Shown: positions 1 through 11,119, numbered from the stretch's first letter. The stretch is DNA of 64,000 nucleotides from Gautieria morchelliformis (GCA_015179125.1 WHVA01000135.1:169276-233275); one strand, 5' to 3'. Program-made: numbers and translations. Notes: generated from the sequence alone by a model not told the origin.

Positions 1-725
1 AAGAAAGCTAAAGCTGAGCTACTTGGGGATTCAAACATGCTGAAAACACGCCAGCGGGACTCGGTTGACCCTGCCCTCATCGTCGATGGCAAGCGTAGTC
101 GCACGCCGTCAGCTCGACTGCGTGACGCTGGTGTGATCCCCCCAATTCGACCTCCTGCCTCAAAGACGAAGGCAGGCAGCAAGGTGCCGGCTACCAACGA
201 TGGTTCCACATCCAAACCACCCGTTGCCAAAGACCCCTTCCCTCTATTGCCCCGACATCCACCTCTGCCTCCAAAGGGCCGTCCAAGTCCGGCGACCCTG
301 CAACCAGGAAAACCGGTGCCGCTGATGCTATCGTCGGCCGCCTCGTTCTCAGCACAATTCCCGAGGAGGACCAGCAAGAGGGGGACCAGGGGGACCAGGA
401 GGACCAGGGGGATCGAGAGCCAGGGTTGGGGTTAGTCAGTGAGGATGACCTTGGGCATGCCGATGCGTTTGGAGACTCTGAGAGAGAAGAGGACGAGGAG
501 GAAGAGGTCGCAGACCTGTCAGAAGACTTCGAGTCCCCCAGCAGCGACGATAATCCCGACAGCGATGGGGAACGGCTCTCCTCTCCGGTCGAGCCTCCCA
601 AGAAGAAGGGTAAAGCGGCGGCCACAGAAAAGGCAGTGGCTTCTATGCCTGATAGTAAGTGTTTTATTGTATATTTGTGATGTTTACCTGACACTTTATC
701 TACAGAAATGAAATTTATCATCCCT
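1..725 (+). pseudogene. Fragment of an unrecognised acidic, low-complexity protein gene
   Basis: The window opens inside a reading frame that is rich in basic residues and proline. Around positions 190-240 the coding signal moves to another frame, so either an indel or an unrecognised intron lies there. The second part is very acidic: a run of Asp/Glu/Ser near 490-580 is followed by a Lys-rich patch near 600-630. A good intron follows at 655-705 (GTAAGT donor, CTGAC branch-like site, TACAG acceptor, 51 nt), then a few codons of a next exon before the Copia 1 sequence begins near 726. The 5' end is outside the window and the 3' end is lost at the transposon border. The acidic/basic pattern suggests a nuclear or transposon-associated protein, but I do not recognise the family. 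Confidence 0.4.
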
Positions 726-3700
726 TTACGTCAGGGCGTGTGTTTGCGTTGTGAACAGGTAACGGAGGATGTGTTGGGCGGCGAGTAAGTGGTCTGCCGT
801 GGGATTTGCGCCAAATTGCGAGAGCCGGTTGACCGCGAAGCATATGTCTGGTCTCGAGCCAAGCATGGCGTACATGAGTGATCCTACTATTTGTTGGTAG
901 CGTGAGGTGACGGTTGAGTCGGAGAACTTTTTGGTGTTGGGTACAAGCTTTATGCCTGGCGCGAATGGCGTGTACACCGGTCTACACTCCAGCATATCGT
1001 ATCTGGTCAGCATGCGTTCGATATAATGGGATTGATCTATGCTTATCGTTCTTTTTGGGTGATCGCGCGTGATGTGGATTCCCAAGAAATTATTTATCTC
1101 CCCTAGGTCAGTGATCTTGGAGCGCGTCCCAATTTTCACTTTAAGATCGTTGACAGCTGCAAGGACTCCAATTATTGCTATGTCATCCACATATACGAGC
1201 ACGATGGTGGGGGTGGTCTCCCCCGTCGTCACGTTTGATGAAGATAGATACATCGCAGCGATGTTTTTTTTGGAATCCCAGGGTGTCGAGCGTCTCTTGC
1301 AGGTGCGCGTGCCATTGCTGTCCCACTTGTTTTAACCCGTAGATGGCCTTCGACAGTTTGCACACCTTGTTTTCCTTCCCTGGGACTGCAAAACCTTCCG
1401 GTTGGTCCATGTACAGTTCTTCATCCAGGTTGCCGTTGAGGGAGGCAGATTTTATGTCGATTTGGTGTACTTCTAGGTCGAACCTCGCTGCAAGTGCTAG
1501 CAGTAGCCTCAGGGAGTCGAGCCTGGTGACTGGCACGAAGGTCTCTTCATAATCAATGCCTAAGGTTTGCAGAAAACCTTTTGCGACGAGTCGGGCCTGG
1601 TATCTGGTGATTTTTCCTTGAGTGTCGCGCTTCGTTAGGTACACCCATCTGCATTTCACCGTGCGTCTGTCTTTCGGTAGGTCGGTCAGCTCCCAAGTCC
1701 CATTATCCAGTAAGCATTTTATTTCTTCTGTCATGGCCCGATGCCAGAAGTCGGCTTCTGCGGAGGACATCGTGGCCTGATATGATGTTGGATCTCCCGT
1801 GGGTGTCGTGTCCACGGCAGCCAGTAACACTGTAATTGTGTTCGTCCATACCGCAGGTACCCAGCGCTGAGCCCTGTCTGGTCTAGCGTTCGTTGGGTCA
1901 GGGCGCAGGGACCTCCCAACGATGCGTGCAGATCTTCGCGGAGGTACTGGTATGCGTGGTGGAGCCTGTTGTGGGACGTGGCCTGGGACTGGTGGTCCTG
2001 GAGGCGGCGGTGGACCGTGTGCTGGTGCGTGGTCTTTGAGATCTTCGTCGTCTCTCTCTGGCAGTGCCAATTTGACTAGTTCAGGTGTCGGTTGCGGGGT
2101 CTGTGAAGGGTTAGGGTTTGGCTGCGCGATCGGGACAGTTGGGGCGCGGAGAGGATATGCGTTTTCCTCAAATGCAACGTTCGTAGATACCAGGATTTTG
2201 TGTGTAGATGGATCGCACAGCTTGTACCCCTTGGTGGATCCATCATATCCTATGAAAATCAGTTTCTTTGACGTTGGGTCGAATTTGGTGCGCTGCTTTG
2301 TGGTGTGTGCATAGGCGAGGCATCCGAAAGTTCGGAGATAGCTGAGGTCGGGTGCGCGTCCAAAAAGGCATTCATGTGGAGAGAGGTAATTGCTTGCACA
2401 TGAGGGAGCGCGATTTCTTACATGTACAGCTGTGGCAACAGCGCTCTCCCAGAATCCGTGAGACATGCCGGCACTTTGTAGCATGGCACGCGCGGCTTCT
2501 GCAATCGTTCGGTTCGCTCTCTCAGCGACGCCGTTCTGTTGTGGTGTGTGTGGCGTGGTAAGTTCGTGCTTTATTCCGTTCTCTGTGATGTACTGGATGA
2601 ATTCCGTCGATAGGAATTCCCCCCTGCGATCCGAGCGTATGGCTCAGAGCGTACCTTTGTAGTGCGTGGAGATGAGCGCATGGTACTTCTTGAAGCAGTC
2701 AAAGGTGTCGGCCTTCGCAAGAATACCCATTTGTAGCGCTTGTAGTCATCCACCTGTACGTAGTGGTAGCTATGGCCCTGGATGGAGTGCGTTTGCATGG
2801 GGCCTGCGAGGTCCATGTGGATTAGCTCGAACGGTTGAGTGCGGCGGTGAGTCGAGGATTTGAATTTCCTCCTTGTGGATTTCCCTAATAGGCAGCCTTT
2901 GCACGTCGATAGTGCGCATCGCGAATTTGGATCCATTTGGTTGTTAATCCGTTTCAAGGATGACCAAGAGAGATGACCAAGGCGAGCGTGAAGGATGTCT
3001 AGGGGGACATTCGTTTGCGCTGAGTGGATGGAAGGCATTGCGCAGCTTAGTGCGAGCCAATAGTGCTGCCCGGTAAGTTGGCCTTCCACATACTGTGCCC
3101 CGTTTTTACTGAGGTTTACTTTTTGACCCTTGAAACTGATGGTTATTCCTTTCTCCCCTATTTTGAGGATCGAGATGAACCAGCCACCGATGTCTGGGGT
3201 GTGAAGTACGTTCTGGAGCTCGATTTTTCTCTCCATTCCACTCACTCTCGTTCGCGTTACGACTGTGCCGATGCCAATGTAGGGTACACCTTTCTTTTTG
3301 TCAGCTAGGTATACGGTGCACTGTGTCGGGAGCATTCAATACGTCGAGTAGTCGGCTATGTCGTGCGTTATATGGTCAGTGCAGCCCGAATCGAGCATCC
3401 AATTGTGCGTGCTCACGATATAGAAGCAAATGGTATCATTTGCGGCATCGGAGGTTACAACGGGTGTAGTATCTGACGAGCCTGGAGAGCTGCCTGCGAT
3501 CGCAGTGCTTACAGAGGGCGCCGTTTCCTCTTTCTCCTTTTCTTTCGCTTTTCTTTTGCCCTTTCTGTCACCGGCTCCTTTTTTTCCTCTCGGACTGCGC
3601 CTCTTCTCAAGACAAGCCACGCACCTTGCGCCGGCAGTCCTTTTCCCAGTGTCCGGTGCCTCCACAATAATTACACTTATCTTTGCCTGTACTTGACATC

Positions 3701-4380
3701 GCGTGGATGGCATTCACGTTTGGCTGAGCTCCCTGTCGAAGTTCTTCAGACAGGATTCAGCTCCACGTGTTCGCCCAATCGATTTGCGAGAAGTCGGAAA
3801 TGGTGGCAAGTATTGTCTGTTGTGCGATCTCGTAGGATGCAGGTAAGGCTTGAAGCACGTTGAGGGTGTGAAGAGGGTCGCTGATGGCTAGACCCGCAGC
3901 AACGATTCGATTTCTCAACTAAGACATTTCGTCAATCTGTTGCGTGATTTGGGTGTCGTGCGAGAACGTCATGGTCGTATATTTACGGTAGTCGACCCAT
4001 AAATTGAGACCGGTCCTCATGCCATAGGTCGTTTTTAAATTGCTCCAGTTCTGTTCTAGAGTTTTCGCCATGTCGAGGGATTGATGGACGGAAGGCTTGG
4101 TGGATACCAGCAGCAAGGAGAGGCCCTGGCGAGATCGCTTCTCCCAGTCCTTGAGTCGCTTGCGCTCATCGTCTGTTGGTGGCATGCTCAGGGAGGGTGT
4201 CGATTCTTGACCCTCAGCGATGCGCAGGGCGTCGATGATCATAAGGGCGGCTTTTAGTGAAAAGGCCCATGTTTCCCAGTTATTCCCATCGAACTTTTCA
4301 ATTGTTGATAGGAGCTTCAATGTAGTTGTGTCAGCCATGGTGCGGCTGGCTTGCTGTGAGACAGTGGTGGGTTTTTGCAC
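726..4380 (-). pseudogene. Copia 1 Gag-Pol polyprotein, broken by frameshifts
   Basis: The minus-strand coding region starts with ATG at about 4337 (or upstream to 4380) and encodes Gag (to about 3919), with the phrase NNWETWAFSLKAAL typical of copia Gag. A CX2CX4HX4C zinc knuckle lies near 3640-3690 in a shifted frame. The aspartic protease motif LDSG is near 3395. The integrase has an H-H-C-C zinc domain near 2890-2990 and catalytic Asp (HMDLAGP, near 2810), Asp (SDRRGEF) and Glu (AERANRT, near 2510). Reverse transcriptase follows in 2484-726, with YGLKQ near 1340 and YVDD near 1190. At least four frame breaks or stops (about 3900, 3340, 2640 and 1220) make it non-functional. RNase H is absent. 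Confidence 0.85.
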
Positions 4381-4416
4381 GCGACGATTAGGTTAGGTTA
4401 AGTTTTTCAGGGAGCG

Positions 4417-4428
4417 GGGCCCATAACC
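4417..4428 (-). promoter_or_regulatory. Copia 1 primer-binding site (initiator tRNA-Met, internal)
   Basis: The element strand reads GGTTATGGGCCC directly after the LTR. This is the complement of the anticodon stem-loop of eukaryotic initiator tRNA-Met, not of its 3' end. The same 12-mer follows the 5' LTR of Copia 2 and Copia 3. Drosophila copia is known to be primed by an internally cut initiator tRNA half, and the same mode is inferred here. Confidence 0.8.
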
Positions 4429-4644
4429 TATTGTGAGCAACCTTTATAGGCAGTATTAGAACCTGGACGGCCTCAGAAGAATGTCTGATATTAAGAGGTC
4501 TAACTGCAAATACCTGGACGGCGTCAGAAGAATATCTGAAGCGCCGTCTTACACGCGTTGGGTAACTATACTAGTTGCTTAGTAATATCGTCTGTAAAGA
4601 GAAGGTGGTGTCGACTCAGTGACTGGTCATTCGGATTCACAACA
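4429..4644 (-). repeat. Copia 1 5' LTR (about 216 bp)
   Basis: On the element strand the LTR begins TGTTGTGAATCC and ends CTCACAATA, adjoining the primer-binding site. The start resembles the Copia 2 LTR (TGTTGGGAATTG), and the ATA ending is shared in kind. It contains a TATAAAGG box near its end and two copies of a roughly 27-bp unit (near 4461-4488 and 4523-4550 on the plus strand, beginning acctggacgg). The right border was set by the TGTTG start and by the point where velvet-domain similarity stops. There is no second LTR to confirm it. Confidence 0.6.
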
Positions 4645-5480
4645 GCGAGAACAGGAATGTCTTTGGAGCCTTCCATACGACTGGCACAATAATCTGGTAT
4701 CAAGATCGCCCACGGGATGAATGTCAACACGTACCTGAATATGTTGAACATTCGGTAACGTAATACGAACCTATAGAAAGTTGCTTTTTATCGGCACCCC
4801 ACAGCCTTTGAGTATGAACTTGGCTTTACTCACGTGCCTTCGGTTCGTACAGACAGATCCTACGTTGCAAAATTTTGTGTCAGCGTGTCAGAGAAAGGAG
4901 ATATTAGACGCACAGAAAACACAAAACAGACGACTTCATCTCCATCCAAGCCCTTGATCTGGGAGGCATGAGCGAACGTGGTACCAAACAACGACTCTGT
5001 AACCTTGCTTTCTTTGGCAGGTGGTACAGGGGCGACAAGTGTAGGGGGTTGAGCGTCCGAAGCTGCCGAAGAGCCTTCACCAGAACTACCCACCGGCATT
5101 AAGTGAGGATAAGGCATAGGTTGGATAGGGTAAATATCGACGTGACAAATTAGTCCCACAACCTCAAGTTGTCTGCAAATACAAAAACAGTGGTCAGAAC
5201 GACTAAAAACAGAGGCCAAGGCCATACTTGGCTGGAATTTCCTGTTCGGTGGGATGGTCGGTTTCGGCATCAAATACTTTGTACATTCGTAGATGAAAGG
5301 TGTTACTAAGGGCTTTGGGGGGTGTCCGGTAGCTAGATGCAAGTAGGGACTACCAGCATTGTGGCCGTAAAGCTTTGCTGCTATGGGTATGTGGGACGTT
5401 TGTTGAGCCAGACTGATGGAATAGGGCAGAGATTTTCTGTACGCCAGGTGTTCGGCGCAGACAAATAATATATTTTGGTG
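4645..5480 (-). pseudogene. Velvet-domain protein gene, truncated by Copia 1
   Basis: Minus-strand exons read LICHVDIY, then SLFGTTFAHASQIKGLDGDE and VVCFVFS, spliced to DLSVRTEGT, FVLRYRMFNIF and SRMEGSKDIPVLA. This is the characteristic order of the fungal velvet domain (VeA/VelB/VosA/VelC), a nuclear DNA-binding fold that controls development and secondary metabolism. Three introns are clear: 4860-4913, 4771-4833 and 4681-4734 (54, 63 and 54 nt), all GT-AG and all needed to keep the frame. Family members continue after PVLAEC with a Phe-rich C-terminal strand. Here that is replaced at 4644 by the Copia 1 LTR, so the domain loses its end. The upstream exon (5210-5480) is less certain and its junction near 5180-5208 does not splice in frame, so the N-terminus may be decayed too. 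Which of the four velvet groups it belongs to cannot be told. Confidence 0.62.
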
Positions 5481-6283
5481 AGCCTGAGGCGGTTCAAGAT
5501 CTGCTCCCGGCGTTATCTAGATGACCCTAGAGTTATGACGGTGCTTCCGTAGCCTTCCGTACCGTATCATATTAATACGCGAGATTCACACGGAAGAAGT
5601 GAGTGGCTGAAGGCTGACCACGAGGTGCGTTCCACATTACAATATACTTCACAGGTCATCCTCGGCACCCACCCACTCTCCCTGCCGGTATCCGAAGGGT
5701 GGCAAACTTCCCCCACAGCGGCACCATGCCCGTGCTGGCACAGAATGGCGCGCAGAGCACCCCGTCTGTCCACGGTGATGATGGGTGACACAATAGGCAT
5801 TGGGAGGTGTTAGGTGGGTATGCGAGGGCAGGGACTGCGGACGGTAACTCAACTATTCACCGGTGGATCAAGTGGTGGATCAAGCGCTGAAAGCTGCCAT
5901 AGGGCACGTGGGGCTTGGCTTCAAGGAATTCATGGGCACTTGTGTGCAATGCCATTGGCGGTTGGCATTGCGGGTGGGTAGGAGGACAACACTTCTATTA
6001 AATAAGATGATTCAGGATGAATTCAGACCCGAGTCTGTGGAAGCGGCGATGGGATGTACAGTGTACACGTAACGCGCCCTCAGAATTACAGATAAGTACT
6101 GGTCACTGGCAATGTGGAAGCAATGTTCTTGGCAAGCATGTCACGTGGGGAAGCAGTGACGCAGGGGCACACATGCCAGGGTTCCGGTAGGAACCCTGCA
6201 GTCCGTGCGTACCAGGCACCCGCACTTGCTGCCAGACTCCCGGACGTGGGGTGAAAGTACACGAGTGGAGGCCGACTTGGGGG
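5350..6283. repeat. Segment A: diverged duplicate of the region upstream of the NLR-like gene
   Basis: Stretches of this region align with 12455-13290 in the same order. Examples are 'ctgctcccggcgt' (near 5502 and 12613), 'cacggtgatgatgggtg' (near 5774 and 12843), 'accggtggatcaag' (near 5858 and 12910), 'agggcacgtggg' (near 5902 and 12985) and the pair 'accaggcaccc'/'agactcc' near 6210-6240 and 13240-13270. No long open frame is credible in it. The 5' part overlaps the velvet-gene upstream exon. Copia 2 was inserted at its right end. Confidence 0.65.
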
Positions 6284-6541
6284 TATAGGTCGAAGTAAGA
6301 TATAGAATGAAGTAGTGAATTCGATAGTGAGAAGCGACCCAGGTCGCTGCCTTAAATACACGGGAGCTTGTTCTAATTATACTATGGGTCTATTGTCTGC
6401 AAGAGCCACTGGCTTTGCATATTCTCCACTGTCCACCGTTCCTTGCCCCCTGCATACTTTCCACCATCCACCATCCCTTGTCTCGGTACTGAGACATGTC
6501 ATTGTACCGAAGTGTCGTGTGCGACAACTCAATTCCCAACA
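6284..6541 (-). repeat. Copia 2 3' LTR
   Basis: 258 bp. The element strand starts TGTTGGGAATTG and ends CGACCTATA, so the terminus is TG...TA rather than the usual TG...CA. It is preceded on the plus strand by the GGGGG target duplication. Confidence 0.95.
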
Positions 6542-6550
6542 CTCCCCCTC
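6542..6550 (-). promoter_or_regulatory. Copia 2 polypurine tract
   Basis: The element strand reads GAGGGGGAG immediately before the 3' LTR start TGTTGGG, the expected place for plus-strand DNA priming. Confidence 0.8.
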
Positions 6551-8057
6551 ACTTCGGTAAGATTGACACTCCCCCTATCCTCAACCAAACCCAATTTCCC
6601 ACGCAGATATCTGTGTTGACGTCCCTCAAGGCCCTTAGTCAATAAATCTGCAGGATTCCCCTTCGACCTGACGTATGTGAGTGAAGCTTCGTTAGAAGCC
6701 ACTTCTCACGGATGAAGTGGTAGGCAACATTTATGTGTTTAGTCCAAGCATGGTACGTGGCATCGTGGGAAAGTGTGATGGCCCCAAGATTATCGGATCT
6801 GATCGACGTCGGTTCATCTTGATCAAAGCCTAGTTCTTGGAGCGCCCTCCTAAGCCAAACGAGTTCTTTAGCCCCCTCGGTAATGGCAATATATTCAGCC
6901 TCGGTTGTGGATAAAGAGACGGTGCATTGGACCTTCGAACTCCAGGCAATTGATCACTCACCAAGTATCGCCACATATCCGCCAATTGATCTAGCGTCGG
7001 ATCAGTTGGCATAGTCTGCATCGGTGAACAAATCAAGGCTGTTTTTGGTTTATTTTCTGTAGAGGATACCCCCGTCTCGCGTCCCTTTGAGATAACGAAG
7101 GACGTGTTTGATCGCAGTCCATTGCTCTGGCCCATAGGAATTAGTGAATTGGCTGAGGTGCTGGACTGCGAAAGCGATGTCGGGTTGAGTTCCAAGCACC
7201 GCATACATGAGCGACCCAATTGCCTGGGCATAAAGCATGTCGATTTTAGGCTCTCCCACTGATTCAATAGGTATGTCAAGTTTGGTGGAGGTGTTGAACG
7301 GGGTTGCTACCGGGTACGCCTCCTGCATATTGAATCGTGCGAGCATAACGTCGATGTACGGCCCTTGCGAGATCTTGAGGGTCCCTTCCTCCCTGTTCCT
7401 TTCCACCCATATACCCAGAATCCTGTCCATTTTCCCTAAATCCATCATCACAAATTTCCCATTGAGCTCTTCCTTTACCCTGATCATCCCACTAACTGTG
7501 TTCGCCACCAATCCCAAATCGTCAATGTAAATGGCTATGGCCTCGATGTTGTATCCGGACTTCCTAATGTAGATACACTCATCTGCTGAGCTTTGAATGT
7601 AACCAAGGTCAAGTAGTTCGTTTCGGAGCCGCTGGTGCCAGGCGGGCCCTGCCTGCTTAAGTCCATAGATAGCCCGGCGTAGCTTCAATACCCGTCCAGA
7701 TCCATCATTGCATCCTTCTGGGTGTCTCATGTAGATTTCCTCCACCAACTCTGAGTTCAGATAGGCTCCCTTCACATCCATCATCTCGATCTCCCAGTCC
7801 CCCAAGTTCACAATGGCTAATAGAAGTCGTAGTGAGTCAAACTTGACAACGGGTGAGGTTATATCATAGTAGTCCATTCCTGGCCTTTGCATGAACCCCT
7901 GTGCCACCACTCGAACCTTCCCCTTCTTGAACTCTCCATCTGGCTTTGTTTTTACCACGTATACCCATCGGCACCCAATGGTATTCTGGTCTGGCGGCAG
8001 TTTTACCAGTTCCCATGTCCCAATCTCGCGGTGTTGTTCCATTTCTGTTTCCATGGC
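6551..8057 (-). pseudogene. Copia 2 reverse transcriptase and RNase H (3' part of Pol), decayed
   Basis: The reverse transcriptase occupies about 8054-7050: motif GCRWVYVVKTKPDG near 7970, AQGFMQRPGMDYYD, MDVKGAYLNSELVEEIYM near 7760, IYGLKQAG near 7660, and the catalytic YIDDL near 7520 (YVDD is usual). It is separated from the upstream integrase by an in-frame TAA at about 8055-8057, most simply a CAA-to-TAA change in a WEQAME context. RNase H continues at about 7050-6700 in another frame (FTDADYAN near 7010, STTEAEYIA near 6895, RSDNLGAITL near 6795), with TGA codons inside it. Reverse transcription and RNA removal are the family functions. This copy cannot make the product in one piece. 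Confidence 0.88.
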
Positions 8058-10543
8058 TTATTCCCAAATGGGCGCATCTGGTCGATTAATTGCCTTGGTA
8101 TTGTTTGGTTCGGTGATGATGTCTTTGCTGACTAGCGCTCGATCTGGATCGTTAAGTTTCCTGTAGTCTGGCCTATTAGTTATTTGACTGCTGCGTCGGA
8201 TCTCAGGCATCTGTGTCTCAGTTAGCGTTGTCGACGTGGTAATCACAGATGTGTCTGGGGTCACTTCCTCTCCTTCGTTCACTTCCGCCTCCACTCCTTC
8301 TTCCGCTTCCACTCCCCCTGGCTGCTGCTCACTCGCTCCTGTCTCCCTCTCAAACACAGCTGTTCCGGTCTCATCCTCATCAGGTATAGCGTAAAGTTGA
8401 GTATCGCCTTTGTCGAATGTGATGTTTCTGGAAATCTGAATGTGCCTGGAATGTTTATTATAGTACTTCCAGGCCTTCGTGTGTTCGGTGACGCCGACGA
8501 ATAAGTGGTCCTCTGCCTTTGGGTCCAACTTGGCACGCCGTTGGTCCGGTACCATTACCCAACAACGTGTCCCAAACTCCTCAAGTCGCGATACATCGGC
8601 CTTCCTCCCAAAGAAAGCTTGGTAAGGCATAGTCCCAGTTCCAAGAGCTTGGGTTGGTGACCTATGTTTAATATAGCATGCGTATGCCACTGCCTCGGGC
8701 CACAAAGTTTTGGGTAAGTTCTTGGCAAAAAGCACGTGTGTGTTCAAGTAGGGTTCTATTGAGTCGTTCGGCGATGCCGTTCTGGGCCGGTGAATAGGGT
8801 GCGGTCATTTCCATAATGATACTGTTCTGGGTGCAATAGTCTTTGAAAGCTTTATTAACGTATTCCCCCCCGTTATCAGAATGAATGACTTTGACCCTGG
8901 TACCAGTTTTTGTCTCCACCAAGTTATTGAAACCCTCAAAGTTTTTTAGAGCCTCATCTTTTGTGTTTCCAAAGTAGATCACCGAGTATCTTGTTTTGGC
9001 ATCTGTGAAGGAGTAAAAATAACGCTCACAGGCTGGTCCTTTAACTTGGGCTGGTCCCCATACATCAGACACAATCAGATCACCTGGGGCTTTGGCGATC
9101 TCCTCGGCATACTTTGGGAATGGTGCCACATGTCGCTTCCCCTGGATGCAGGCAGTGCATTTGGTGGGTTCCTGTGACTCGTTGACAAGTAACCCTTGGA
9201 CAAGGTTATTGCTTTGGATGGTTTTGATGGTCCACGGGTTGACATGACTGAGCACGCGGTGCCATTTGTCTAAGGTGCATGCTCCCGCTACTGCCACAAA
9301 ATCTCTTGCCTCACTCCCCACTGTTCCTCTACACCTCATCCGGTACATCCTCCCCACCTTCTGCCCCATTTCGAACAAAACTCCTGATTTCGATCTGAAT
9401 TCGACGATAGATGAGGTAAATGTGGCTGTGTGCCCGAGATCTGTGAGGCACCCTACGCTCATGAGATTATTGGGTGTATCAGGGGCATGTTTTACATCAT
9501 TAAGCTTGATATTGAATGTAGACGTGCCGACTTTGAATTCTATGGGTACCGTTCCTCGCCCCAGTGTTGTGAGTGAGGCTCCAGGCATGATGCCGTCAAT
9601 GACCGTGCTTTCTTTAGTGTAGGTCGAAAAATTGTGTCGATCACGTGCTATGTGAGTAGTCGCCGCCGAGTCTGTGAGCCAGTCCGATGCCGAGATAGAG
9701 ATAAAGATTCTGTCATCAGCCATAAAAGCAAAATCCTTTTCCTCGGCCTGTTGGGCCGTATCGTTATCTTTTGACTTGTACCACGCCGGTGCTTGCCCTT
9801 CCTTTCCTCCTCCCTTCGCCCAACAGTCCCTCACATAATGCCCCTTCTTGCCGCAATTTCGGCATTTCCCTTTTGTGGCACCTGAATCAACACGTGACTG
9901 CTGTGCCCTCAGCACCGTTTTCCGTGCCGTGCCTGCCTGCCGAGCCCGATCTTCATCCAAGATCCTGGCTATTAAGATGTCTGATGTGAGTACCGCGCCA
10001 CCTGTGTTTACTGCTGTCATGAATGGAGACCATGAATCGGGCAAGGATGTGAGGAGCATATTCGTGAAATCAATGTCAGTAATCAGTTGTCCGCCGGCAT
10101 TCAATTCCTGTTGGATCCCGCGGAGTTTTCCCACATGTTCCTCCATGTTAGACCCTTCCTCGGCAAAGGTTCTGAAAAAGTCGTCTCAGCGTAGGTTGAC
10201 AATTCCTACCGCCCCTTTAGACTCGAAGATGCCTTGTAACCTAGACCAGATAGCAATATAGACTAGATGCTCATCGGTTATGCGTAGGTAAATTTCTTTT
10301 CTGGCTTTCTTGTCTTTCTTCTTCCAATCTGCAATCGCCTGTTGCTCAGCGGCTGTTACGTTCCTGGGATCAGCCGGTTCCGGTATCGTTTCGGTTCCGA
10401 TGGTGACATCCCATAGGTCTAGGTCGTCGAGGATCCACTCGAGTCGGCAGCGCCATGCGGCATAATTGTCGCCATTGAGTGGGTTGACCTTATTCGTGTT
10501 GTTGGAGCCGAATGAGATTCTTGGTCGATTGTTACAGATTCTG
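8058..10543 (-). pseudogene. Copia 2 Gag, protease and integrase (5' part of the polyprotein), decayed
   Basis: The frame is open from about 10543 but has no ATG, so the Gag start is lost or unusual. Gag shows LNGDNYAAWRCRLEWILDD near 10470-10430. An in-frame TGA sits at 10186-10188, where CGA is the likely parent codon. A zinc knuckle CRNCGKKGHYVRDC lies near 9860-9820, and the protease motif is DSAATTHI near 9670 (DSG is usual). Integrase has H-H-C-C near 9260-9140, VSDVWGP near 9070, HSDNGGEY near 8880 and AERLNRT near 8770. A frameshift near 8745 moves the integrase C-terminus to the frame that ends at 8058. The last 60 residues are the linker towards reverse transcriptase, rich in Glu and Thr. 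Confidence 0.88.
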
Positions 10544-10595
10544 GGTGTTTATAGAGATGTAGTTTATGCTTTCTTCGATATTTTAGTTACGGCTG

Positions 10596-10607
10596 GGGCC
10601 CATAACC
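10596..10607 (-). promoter_or_regulatory. Copia 2 primer-binding site (initiator tRNA-Met, internal)
   Basis: GGTTATGGGCCC on the element strand directly follows the LTR end CCTATA. It is identical to the sites of Copia 1 and Copia 3. Confidence 0.85.
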
Positions 10608-10865
10608 TATAGGTCGAAGTAAGATATAGAATGAAGTAGTGAATTCGATAGTGAGCAGTGACCCAGGTCGCTGCCTTAAATGCACGGGAGCTTGTTCTAA
10701 TTATACTATGAGTCTATTGTCTGCAAGAGCCACTGGCTTTGCATATTCTCCACTGTCCACCGTTCCTTGCCCCCTGCATACTTTCCACCGTCCACCATCC
10801 CTTGTCTCGGTACCGAGACACGTCATTGTACCGAAGTGTCGTGTGCGACAACTCAATTCCCAACA
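10608..10865 (-). repeat. Copia 2 5' LTR
   Basis: 258 bp, the same length as the 3' LTR, with 7 differences (6 transitions, 1 transversion). Four of the transitions turn a CpG in one copy into TpG or CpA in the other, the pattern left by deamination of methylated cytosine. Confidence 0.95.
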
Positions 10866-11064
10866 GGGGGTCTGTGGCGCGAGTAAGTCTCGGGAGGCGC
10901 TCGCAGAGGGGGAGGGCGAGGTGCCATTCGCAGCGGGAGAGGAGCAGCGTTTCCGCACGGACAGATTAGGGAGGATTAGGAAGATGCACTGTGTGTCCGT
11001 GTGGGTGCCGCTGTTATACGCGGCGTGATAGGTCTATTTATATACACTACCCAGTTCTTGCCGC

Positions 11065-11117
11065 TCTTCTCTTCTCTTCTCTTCTCTTCTCTTCTCCTCT
11101 CTTCTCTTCTCTCTCTC
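11065..11117. repeat. (TTCTC)n microsatellite
   Basis: About 53 bp of pentanucleotide TTCTC/CTCTT units with a few interruptions, pure pyrimidine on the plus strand. Confidence 0.9.
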
Positions 11118-11119
11118 CA

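Larger units (their letters stand above)
726..4644 (-). mobile_element. Copia 1: Ty1/copia retrotransposon, 5' LTR present, 3' end lost
   Basis: A minus-strand Ty1/copia element. Its 5' LTR lies at the right end (4429-4644), followed by a primer-binding site, Gag, zinc knuckle, protease, integrase and reverse transcriptase, the Pseudoviridae-type order. The reverse transcriptase runs out close to 726, before any RNase H, polypurine tract or 3' LTR, so the 3' end was deleted. The LTR border at 4644 interrupts a velvet-domain gene, which places the insertion in that gene. Because the second LTR is missing, neither the target duplication nor the age can be read. Confidence 0.85.
6284..10865 (-). 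mobile_element. Copia 2: complete Ty1/copia retrotransposon with both LTRs
   Basis: A complete 4,582-bp element on the minus strand. Two 258-bp LTRs (6284-6541 and 10608-10865) differ at 7 positions. They are flanked by a perfect 5-bp duplication GGGGG (6279-6283 and 10866-10870). A primer-binding site adjoins the right LTR and a purine tract adjoins the left LTR. The internal order is Gag, protease, integrase, reverse transcriptase, RNase H. The coding region carries stops and frameshifts, so the copy is structurally complete but not autonomous. Confidence 0.95.

Noticed and set aside
191-721. Ser-rich minus-strand frame of 176 residues
   Set aside because: Complement of the acidic plus-strand exon; the Ser run mirrors GAC/GAG codons, and the plus strand has a proper intron.
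4417-4428. Possible tRNA-Met gene remnant
   Set aside because: Only the anticodon-arm 12-mer is present, always next to a copia LTR; the rest of a tRNA is missing.
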